Shown here piece after piece: positions 9,137-17,719 of a stretch of DNA of 57,880 nucleotides. Source of the DNA: an uncultured Fidelibacterota bacterium (GTDB lineage: Bacteria; Fidelibacterota; Marinisomatia; Marinisomatales; UBA8229); NCBI GenBank assembly GCA_913041945.1, contig CAJWIT010000008.1, positions 1 to 57,880 on the forward strand, written 5' to 3'. The notes beneath the pieces were generated by a model. That model was not told the origin of the DNA and did no database searches. It worked only from the letters and a program-made list of their open reading frames with translations. The position numbers and the translations under genes are program-made. Positions within the stretch are counted from its first letter, which is position 1. Every line of letters starts with the position of its first letter.

Positions 9137-12100
9137 TCATTTTAACAGCATTATTTTTCTTGTTTGTGTTTTCCCATTACTCTCCAATTTAAGAAAATAC
9201 AAACCGCTTGCTGCATCATGAGCATTCCATTGAATAGTGTAATGACCAGGTTCTTGGGTAGCTTCTACCAATGTGATTATCTGCCTTCCGGTAATATCAT
9301 AGACAATGACTTGAACATCAGATAATTTTGGAATGGAATAGTTAATAGTTGTAACAGGATTAAATGGATTCGGATAGTTTGGATTTAGTGCAAATTCAGT
9401 AGGTGACAAAAGAGATTTTTCCAAATAAATATGTTGAACATCACCGTTCATTACAATCTCTCCTGATTGGTCTAACATCCATTCTTCCCCCCGATCAGTA
9501 GTTAACATCCATTCTTCATCATTACCGTGAGTAACGGAATAGGCAATAATCAAATTATCACCGTTATTCAAAATTTCAATATCCCCAGAATCTTCACAAT
9601 ATTTAAAATCTCCTGCAAAACGTATGTCAAAACCTCCTGCTGGCGGTTTTGGTGGCATACTGTAGCTTAATTTCTCTTCTTCAGGGATAGAAACACCAAA
9701 ATACAGTTCTCCGGCTTTGCCATTTGAATTGAAAAATGATATGCTGTTGGCACTTTCAAGAGCACTGGCAAATTGGTTTCTGGACGCTCTATTAGAATTA
9801 GTTATGGTGATATTACCAGTGGCAAGGGCACGAACCCAATACCCCTGTCCAGGCTCTAATATGCTGGCGTTGGAATATCCATTGTCATAAAAATAAAAAG
9901 TATTTGAAACAATTATTCCCTCTGGATCATCAATATCAGTAACAGATACCGGTGTTGAAATCCCTGAAATCATATTCCAACCTTCGTGTAATAATATGGA
10001 TATTTCATCGTTCGGTAGTCCCATGATATCGCTTGAACCAGCAGTTGTAAATCGTAACCAATAACCAAATCCTTCAAGAAGTTCTTCTTCCTGATTATAG
10101 CTTCCATCAAATGAATACAACGTATTCTCAATCGCATCAGGAAAGAGTGACAAGTAACTGGCATCTTCCACTTCTGCTGGCAATCCCATCATATTCCATC
10201 CTTCTGAAAAAGGAACAGAAATTACCACCTGATTTGCGGTTGCGTCTACTGTGAGTGAAACAGGTATAGTAACTGTTGGTTCAGCATTTGTGTCTATAAA
10301 TATGGATGCGTCATATGATCCTTCCGATAAACCCGCAGAATTAACTTCCAGCATAAATTCAGCAGATTCCCCATCATATAATTCTCCTTCCAGTTCATTG
10401 GTTTCAGATGCAATAGTCAACCAGTCGACAATTCTACGGAACTGGAGGGATAATTCACTTGTAACATAATCATCATTATAACCAACCTGTAAGCCATCTG
10501 TACCATCACCATTTTGCATACCAATAGTTGCGCTTGTAAGGTATCCTTCCATTTCCCTGTAATTGATATCAACATGGCCAGTGTTATGAAGGACAACCTC
10601 AAAATCGTACGTGCCAGGATAATTACTGGAGCAGCGGGCAACATGGTCAAACCAAATCACAAGTTTATCATTAAAAGCATAGGTATATACGTTGCCTCCC
10701 TGTACCGAGCAACCGGAACCACCTTCAATCTCCGGGCTCAAATCATCCCAGAATCCAAAAATGGCTGGTTGGGGAGCAGAAGATGATGGAATACTTGTAT
10801 TCGAAAATGCTGTATTATCTTCACCAAAGCCTATCCATCCATTAGGGTTAACAATACATTGAGTATATGTTTCTCCATAAAATGGGAATTCAAAACTTAT
10901 ATTTATCGGATCTGCTGCCTGGTCATTGTGAGGAAATACCAATTGTGTCCCTAAACCAGATATGTCCACCCATTCGTAATTGAGATCTGAATCTAAGTCT
11001 GAATCGCTCCAATATTGGCTAAAGCTATCCGGGCCTCCACCTGGGTTAACAAATGGCAGGGGATACGTTTCACTGATAGCATATGACAGAACAGAGCCGG
11101 CTTCACCAATATTGGAAAAGATGAGATTACTTGATGCTGTTTCATTTAATGCTACGATAAAATCAAAGGTTCCAGGATTATAAGTTAAGTCTGGAGAAGG
11201 AAGGGCTGTGGGAGGTTGGGTTGTGATGAAAATTGCCGTTTCATCATCGAGTTCCATAGCTGCAGTAGGATATTTGTCATCAAAAGTATATTGTAATCCG
11301 TCATTACCTAAATGATTTTCAGTTCCGATGGTAGAATACGCACCGTGTGTAGGAGTATAATTACTATAATTTCCTGAAGAGGTATTATTAAATTCATTGT
11401 ATTGAATTTTTATTTCTCCATCTCCATACGGTTGAGCGGGATTATTGTAAAGTATTATTTGGAATGTTTCCACGGAATTTGCATAATAAGTCCTCATGTC
11501 CGACCATTCAATGATAACGAATTCATCATCTGGATCAACGTAGCCAAACACATCACCGCCACTGGAGGTTTTCAAGTCATCCCAAAATGCTGCCACCATA
11601 GGCGAGGGACCTCCTGCGCCAGGTATTGAGTAATTCCGGAAGGATTCCATTTCTGAATGCCCAAAGGCAATCCATCCATTGCTGTTTACAGTGATCTCAT
11701 CATAATCCACACCGTAAAACTTGAATGTAAAAGGTAAATCAATGTATGCTGAGGAGGTACTGTAGTTCCCATTTCCACTATCTGATAAATTTAAATCAGT
11801 CCCAGGGCCTCCGTAGCCAGGATCAATCTCTATCCAATCGTAGATGGGTGCAAGATCATACCCTGTATCCCCTGAGTCATAAATGTAATATCCATACTGG
11901 TCAGGCCCAAACGGATCAATCTCAGATACAGTTCCTATTTGGAGTTGATAATATTCGGTACGGTCATATCCCTCTTCACTTTGGATATGTAGGCCGATAG
12001 ATAAAATTGTCCCATTCAGGATATCGTTCCCTGCAGTGATAGTAAACATATCTGACGTGACTGATCCCATGGGGAGAATATCTCCCCAACTCCCGTAATT

Positions 12101-14569
12101 ATCGCTGATTTCTATAAGATTTCCAAAAGAGATTAATTCCCCGAACACTCCCATGGCTGTTTCCACTCCGGTATTTTGAAGTATAATGGAGAAAGTGCTG
12201 GTTGCACCAGGTTCCATATAACCATTACCATGAATGATTAATAAACTTCCGTCCACATCCAAATGAATAACGGCGTCCCATTCGTTGGAGGGGAAAGAGG
12301 AATCATCGGTAATATGTAAACGGAGGCCTAAGTCTTCTCGATGAATGGCAGAGGGAGCCACCGAAAGGATAAAATCATCCCCATATTGTGATTGGCCTAC
12401 ATTTATTGTACCATAGACAACTGTTTCATTGGAAAGGGTAACCAGTGGGGATGTTGTGCTTAATGTTGCTGAAATACCAGTCACATTTTCAGTTCCAAAA
12501 TTTTCCAGTGGAATTGATAGGCCAACTGTTTCTCCCGAACTCAACACTCCATCATCGTCATTATGTATCTCTATTCCTTGCTCGTGATTGACATTGACTA
12601 ATTTGCTGGCCATGGTTATTGAAAAAGATCCTTCATACGGTTTGCAGTTCTGCTTTGTAACGGTTACAGCTACAATCCCCTCTGAAGATGAATTGAGATC
12701 AAACGTAATGTTTCCAACACTATTGGCAAAACCATTCATAAAGATTTCATCATTGCTCTTTAGCAATGTTACCATAGCGTTTTCAGCTGGAGTTCCATTT
12801 TGATTTTGAACGCTGACATCAATAAAATTAGTACCAAATGGAATCTCTGAGGGATAAGTAACCCATAATATATCGGGTGTATCCGTCCAAAGATGAGTTG
12901 CTGGATCTCCCATCAGGTTATTCCATTGGGTAAAAGCACTAACCCAATTGTATGGGTTTGATGGATAGGCACTAAATAAAGCTAGTTTTCCGTTGGCCAA
13001 AGCAGCTCCTGCAGTTCCTAATTGTTTTGCAAAAAGACCGTCATACAGTCCCATATCAACTATGTTATTGAACAGAGTATGGGTGTTCCAGGTTGCCGTA
13101 CCTATAGATGCCACGCCTCCTTTTGGATTTGAGCTGGTGCCTGCTCTTAAAAACTTTTCAGTGAGAGCTGTATTATCTTCAGCAAATGATCCAGTTCCGC
13201 AAGTAAGGATTGTGGCAAAAGGGAGTTTAAAACCATTATTCGCACCGTCAACATTACCGGAGCCAAAGCCGCTTACACCCAAATATCCCCGATAGTTCAG
13301 ATAGAGGACACCTTCGTTCAGCTGACTTTGCATCCAGGATGAATATCCCCCTCCGCTAAATTTCGTTCGCACGTCTTCCATGCCATGGGCAACCATGATT
13401 TCCTCAACATATTCATTGGAAATCACGGTTGAAATGCCCGATGAGCTTGGGTCACCCACGAGGGCTGCTTTTTCATAATAGGTAATCATATCTGCCATAT
13501 AGGTAGCTTTTTCGTAATTCACAATTTTGCTTGTAACAACGGACAAGTCTGAAGTACTTCTGACCGATAAACGACCAATCAGTACCTCAGGAAGAAGATC
13601 GTCACCATTCAGTTGGGAATAGGGATGATCCCCTTCGCAATCATTGCCGTACGAATTGTGGCCCCACCCTTCGTAAAACGTGGGAACGCTATATGATCCA
13701 CCAACGTCTCCTACAAGGGCTACAAATTCCGGGCGTGGGCTAAAGGTATTAAAGGCATTTGTTATGTAGTTCTTTATCTGGCTTGACGAAGATCCCGTTT
13801 CGCTGAGTGATGCAGTATAAACCACATACCCGCGTTTATGACGCCAGTCCAGAAGCTGCTGGAAATATGAATTGTCCTCAGAATTACCGCCGCAAATATA
13901 GAGAATAGCCGGATCCTGATAATCCTCATTCCGGCTGGATGGGGTATAGTTCACGATCATGGTCTCATAAAGCTTTTCAAATGTCCTGGAACGGAGCTGG
14001 GGTGTAAATTCATCCGATTCCCTGTCTCCGGTCTCTTCTACAGTAATTTCAATCTCATCATACACAACCATTTCATTTCCTGCTGGATTGTACTCAAAAG
14101 GAACAACACTGATGTTGAATAACTGTAATTCCCTCATCACCAGCCGGTCAGAAACGATAAGGTTTTCTTCAGGATAGGAATGACCGGATTCATAATACTC
14201 CAGGTTGACATGGTTTATTATGGACGGGCTTTTGCCCTCCCGGTCATTTTGAAATGGATAAATCTTTACATTTTCAAGAGTATGGGATTGAATGACAGAA
14301 TAACTGACTAGGTATTCTTTAATGGGGTCAATTTGTACAAAGGTTGAAAAGAGAGGAAGCTCAGGCATCCCCTGCTTAGTTGTTTTTCCTGAGTTGGGAG
14401 ATACAAAACGGGTATATTCTCCAATAGATTCAGTCTGGATATCACCCGGGGCAAACTGGATTTTTGTATTTCCATTCTGTGCGCTGTTCAGGATAAACTG
14501 GTTCGTACCAACCAGTAAATGATTGCTGCAAATTAAGGTTAATGTAATTAAAAATATTTTTTTTACCAT
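9137..14569 (-). CDS. Gingipain-like (peptidase C25 family) giant secreted protein with two VNSNGWIAFG-type beta domains, WNL doublet and T9SS tail
   Basis: ILYICGGNSEDNSYFQQLLDWRHKRGY...VALVGDVGG...LPEVLIGRLSV...FATILTCGTGSF; C-terminus NPNYPNPFNPVTTINYSIP...TRKIMLLK. Confidence 0.9.
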   Translation of the reverse strand: MVKKIFLITLTLICSNHLLVGTNQFILNSAQNGNTKIQFAPGDIQTESIGEYTRFVSPNSGKTTKQGMPELPLFSTFVQIDPIKEYLVSYSVIQSHTLENVKIYPFQNDREGKSPSIINHVNLEYYESGHSYPEENLIVSDRLVMRELQLFNISVVPFEYNPAGNEMVVYDEIEITVEETGDRESDEFTPQLRSRTFEKLYETMIVNYTPSSRNEDYQDPAILYICGGNSEDNSYFQQLLDWRHKRGYVVYTASLSETGSSSSQIKNYITNAFNTFSPRPEFVALVGDVGGSYSVPTFYEGWGHNSYGNDCEGDHPYSQLNGDDLLPEVLIGRLSVRSTSDLSVVTSKIVNYEKATYMADMITYYEKAALVGDPSSSGISTVISNEYVEEIMVAHGMEDVRTKFSGGGYSSWMQSQLNEGVLYLNYRGYLGVSGFGSGNVDGANNGFKLPFATILTCGTGSFAEDNTALTEKFLRAGTSSNPKGGVASIGTATWNTHTLFNNIVDMGLYDGLFAKQLGTAGAALANGKLALFSAYPSNPYNWVSAFTQWNNLMGDPATHLWTDTPDILWVTYPSEIPFGTNFIDVSVQNQNGTPAENAMVTLLKSNDEIFMNGFANSVGNITFDLNSSSEGIVAVTVTKQNCKPYEGSFSITMASKLVNVNHEQGIEIHNDDDGVLSSGETVGLSIPLENFGTENVTGISATLSTTSPLVTLSNETVVYGTINVGQSQYGDDFILSVAPSAIHREDLGLRLHITDDSSFPSNEWDAVIHLDVDGSLLIIHGNGYMEPGATSTFSIILQNTGVETAMGVFGELISFGNLIEISDNYGSWGDILPMGSVTSDMFTITAGNDILNGTILSIGLHIQSEEGYDRTEYYQLQIGTVSEIDPFGPDQYGYYIYDSGDTGYDLAPIYDWIEIDPGYGGPGTDLNLSDSGNGNYSTSSAYIDLPFTFKFYGVDYDEITVNSNGWIAFGHSEMESFRNYSIPGAGGPSPMVAAFWDDLKTSSGGDVFGYVDPDDEFVIIEWSDMRTYYANSVETFQIILYNNPAQPYGDGEIKIQYNEFNNTSSGNYSNYTPTHGAYSTIGTENHLGNDGLQYTFDDKYPTAAMELDDETAIFITTQPPTALPSPDLTYNPGTFDFIVALNETASSNLIFSNIGEAGSVLSYAISETYPLPFVNPGGGPDSFSQYWSDSDLDSDLNYEWVDISGLGTQLVFPHNDQAADPINISFEFPFYGETYTQCIVNPNGWIGFGEDNTAFSNTSIPSSSAPQPAIFGFWDDLSPEIEGGSGCSVQGGNVYTYAFNDKLVIWFDHVARCSSNYPGTYDFEVVLHNTGHVDINYREMEGYLTSATIGMQNGDGTDGLQVGYNDDYVTSELSLQFRRIVDWLTIASETNELEGELYDGESAEFMLEVNSAGLSEGSYDASIFIDTNAEPTVTIPVSLTVDATANQVVISVPFSEGWNMMGLPAEVEDASYLSLFPDAIENTLYSFDGSYNQEEELLEGFGYWLRFTTAGSSDIMGLPNDEISILLHEGWNMISGISTPVSVTDIDDPEGIIVSNTFYFYDNGYSNASILEPGQGYWVRALATGNITITNSNRASRNQFASALESANSISFFNSNGKAGELYFGVSIPEEEKLSYSMPPKPPAGGFDIRFAGDFKYCEDSGDIEILNNGDNLIIAYSVTHGNDEEWMLTTDRGEEWMLDQSGEIVMNGDVQHIYLEKSLLSPTEFALNPNYPNPFNPVTTINYSIPKLSDVQVIVYDITGRQIITLVEATQEPGHYTIQWNAHDAASGLYFLKLESNGKTQTRKIMLLK

Positions 14570-14928
14570 TATGGTTTTCCCTTAGTAAAATGTTTTTTTT
14601 AATCGATCGCTTAAAATAACGGTTAAGAAGAGTAATTTACTTAATTATGAGTAATGGCGATAGCTCCTCTGAAGCCATGGTGTAATTCCAGTTTAATGTT
14701 GTACTCGAATAATTAGGAGATTTAATTAAAAAATAGTCTTCTTTAGAAAAAGAACGTAATAGTTCATTTTCTTCTTTTCCAAGGGAAAAATACAAAGGGG
14801 AGACAGATTAAAATGATCATCCCGAACTTAAGACCAATCAAAAATATAATAGCGGTGAGTGCAATTTTCGATGATATTGGCATAGTGAATAATCTATTAA
14901 ACCAATTCATCAGGTATACTGCAGGCAG

Positions 14929-15924
14929 CTAAAACAGCCTAGTCTGGTAAATATCGTGGAGTCGTAATAAACCGATGCAGGTTTTTCCATCCTTTTTCGT
15001 GACGGGCAGGACGGTAATCTGGGAGGTCCGGTCTTCCATGAGAGTGAGGGCGTCCTGAATGGGTGCCTGGACAGGAATTGAAATAGGATCTTCGGACATT
15101 AACTCTTTTGCTTTCATTTTATCAATATCTCCATTTGTTGCCAGACAACGGCGTATATCTCCTTCAGTAATGATACCTTCAATTTCCTTGGTTTTTGATA
15201 AAATAAGAGCTGCCCCCTGAGGTTTATCAGTCATAAGAATGACTACCTCACGTACATTATGAGTGGGAGTCACTACTGCTACATTTTGGAGAGGTTGAAT
15301 AATATCTTCGATTTCCAAACGGAGTTTTTTCCCTAATTCCCCGCCGGGATGATAGCGGACAAAGTCTTCATGTTTGAACTCCCTGGCGGTCATTAATACA
15401 GAAGCAAGAGCATCACCGATTGCCATTGTTACTGTTGTGCTGGAAGTGGGAACTATGCCCAGGGGATCAGCTTCTTTTGAAACAGTTGCATCGAGAACAA
15501 TGTCACATTTCTTGGATAACGGTGCTGTCAGGTTACCGATAATACCAATCAAGGGAGAATTGGACTCTTTCAAGATGGGAACTAATCTAAGGAGTTCTTC
15601 CGTACCACCGCTTTTAGAGATTAAGATTGTAGGATCACCAGGATGATAAATCCCAAGATCTCCATGGAGTGCTTCCGCTGCATGTAGAAATACTGCTTGG
15701 GTACCCGTACTGCATAGCGTGGCAACAATCTTTTGACCAATTAAACCAGATTTCCCTAATCCGCAGATAACAACTTTTCCAGGATGGTTAATGATGATCT
15801 CAGCTGCTTCCACCACTTTTTTCCTCACGCGAGATTGTGCTGTCAATAATGCGTTGGCTTCGTCTGTTAAAACTGCAGAAACAATTTCAGACATTTTCTT
15901 AAGATCTAATTTTATCTGACTCAT
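14929..15924 (-). CDS. kdsD: KpsF/GutQ-family arabinose-5-phosphate isomerase (SIS plus CBS pair)
   Basis: GKSGLIGQKIVATLCSTGTQAVFLHAAEALHGDLG; C-terminal CBS domains. Confidence 0.93.
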   Translation of the reverse strand: MSQIKLDLKKMSEIVSAVLTDEANALLTAQSRVRKKVVEAAEIIINHPGKVVICGLGKSGLIGQKIVATLCSTGTQAVFLHAAEALHGDLGIYHPGDPTILISKSGGTEELLRLVPILKESNSPLIGIIGNLTAPLSKKCDIVLDATVSKEADPLGIVPTSSTTVTMAIGDALASVLMTAREFKHEDFVRYHPGGELGKKLRLEIEDIIQPLQNVAVVTPTHNVREVVILMTDKPQGAALILSKTKEIEGIITEGDIRRCLATNGDIDKMKAKELMSEDPISIPVQAPIQDALTLMEDRTSQITVLPVTKKDGKTCIGLLRLHDIYQTRLF

Positions 15925-16037
15925 GAATAAAGATGACCTATATAATAATCACAAATTAACTCTCTACTATGAAAATGTATATAAAAAGTTTACCAGGTGT
16001 CAATTGATTTTGTTCATTAAAAAAGATTGATGAAAAA

Positions 16038-16778
16038 TTAAAAAATTAAATGAAGTGATATGCCATTATTTGTTGGAAAAAGATACACATGGGTTTCTTT
16101 GTTTTTATGATATTGAATGGAAAACCCTCTTCCGATAACTGTACCTAATCCTGCTCCGAAAACAACATCACTAACATAATGTTTATTATCATGAATTCTA
16201 CTAACTGCTGACAAAGTTGCCATGAGGTAAGCAACTGTTCCAGCTTTCCATCCATAAAGTTCATTTGTGACCGCAGCAATGGTAAAACTGTGAGATGTAT
16301 GGCCTGAGGGAAATGACAGGGTTCCATTATTTGGCCGTTCCCGACCCACTCCAAATTTCAATAAATAAGTAGCAAATGCATTGCTCATGAGGGCTAAAGC
16401 TGAAAATTCCAGCTTTGCCCAAACTTCTTTTTTGGACTCACCTTTTAATTTTGAATGAGTTACTATGGTTGTCCATAAAATCCAATGACCCAATGCTCCT
16501 CCATATAAATCTCCTGCCCTGGCTAAATCACCTGACAGAAGTCCCTCTCTTTCAGAATACTCTTTTACTTTTTGATCATATTGGTATCCTCCAATCGCAG
16601 CTAATACAGAAGTAGTAAAAATGAATTGATTCATTCGATCTGTCGCAGAATATTTGAATCCATTGATAACCTTATCAGATATTTCATTTGTTGAATTTTG
16701 CTCTAGTTTGCTCAGGTTTTGCCCAAGAACAGCACTGAAACAAGTGATAAAGATCAGGATGTACCATTTTAGAGTCAT
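16038..16778 (-). CDS. PAP2-family phosphatase
   Basis: KFGVGRERPNNGTLSFPSGHTSHSF...SRIHDNKHYVSDVVFGAGLG phosphatase motifs. Confidence 0.9.
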   Translation of the reverse strand: MTLKWYILIFITCFSAVLGQNLSKLEQNSTNEISDKVINGFKYSATDRMNQFIFTTSVLAAIGGYQYDQKVKEYSEREGLLSGDLARAGDLYGGALGHWILWTTIVTHSKLKGESKKEVWAKLEFSALALMSNAFATYLLKFGVGRERPNNGTLSFPSGHTSHSFTIAAVTNELYGWKAGTVAYLMATLSAVSRIHDNKHYVSDVVFGAGLGTVIGRGFSIQYHKNKETHVYLFPTNNGISLHLIF

Positions 16779-16858
16779 GGCGAATGCCTATGTGTTTTTA
16801 TCTTTTTTTCTATCATAAGAAACCAATGGGATTCTTTACGTTGGAAATACTTAATGAA

Positions 16859-17719
16859 TTAGTGAGTCAATGGAACAAACCTGTAAATCATTACACCATC
16901 AAACAACGGCCCTTCCTCCCTGAAAAAGTATTCCATAAAATCTATATTGACCGTTTCACCGTATTCTGAAGATGCATGAATGAGATTTTTCTGATCAATC
17001 ACCATACCTTCATGGGCTACCACTATTCCCATTTTAAAATATGCTTTTTTTACAAGTGCCACACCGCAAACATCAGGGAATTTAGATAACAATTCTCTAT
17101 TAATTTCCTCATGTGGAATAAAATGGACAGTGGTTTTTTTTGTCCAGTCCAGGTCTAAAAATTCACTGCCGTCTTCCTTTCGGTTCAATGTTATATCAAT
17201 TTTTTCCAGATGATCTTTCTCTAACAATTCTTTGGTTATAGTAACCGTATACGGATTTTCCTGGATGCGATCAGACGTATAATGCCAGCGAGTTTTATAG
17301 GAGGGTTTATGATCTTTGTAATGAATCGTTATCATATTTGCACGGGCTTCATTCCAGGATGTGCTTTGTGTAAACGCAAGGCTTGTGAGCACATGGACTG
17401 TACAGTCAGACACATCCAAACGGATAATGGGATCAGGATCTGGCTCTGCTTCTTCACCCAGTTTAAAAACTTCATAGGGTTTGCCCACTTGCCACAGGGC
17501 AAATGCTTTCAAGCGGTCATAAAAATTTGGGTAATGCTGATAAAATTGCGGAAGGATCTCTGAGATCTGTTTTTCATTTAAGGTCCAGGGTTTTGGTAAT
17601 GAATCAATCCAATTATTTGGATAAGAGCAACTTATTAAAAGGCAAAAGTAGAAAGGAAGGAAGAAAATTTTTCTCCTTCCTTTTACCTTAATTTTTTCTA
17701 TTTCCATTTTTTTCGCCAA
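16859..17719 (-). CDS. DUF1460 (NlpC/P60-like amidase) lipoprotein
   Basis: LRLDVSDCTVHVLTSLAFTQS-type motif; lipobox LLISC; overlaps the GH3-beta-lactamase gene. Confidence 0.75.
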   Translation of the reverse strand: MAKKMEIEKIKVKGRRKIFFLPFYFCLLISCSYPNNWIDSLPKPWTLNEKQISEILPQFYQHYPNFYDRLKAFALWQVGKPYEVFKLGEEAEPDPDPIIRLDVSDCTVHVLTSLAFTQSTSWNEARANMITIHYKDHKPSYKTRWHYTSDRIQENPYTVTITKELLEKDHLEKIDITLNRKEDGSEFLDLDWTKKTTVHFIPHEEINRELLSKFPDVCGVALVKKAYFKMGIVVAHEGMVIDQKNLIHASSEYGETVNIDFMEYFFREEGPLFDGVMIYRFVPLTH

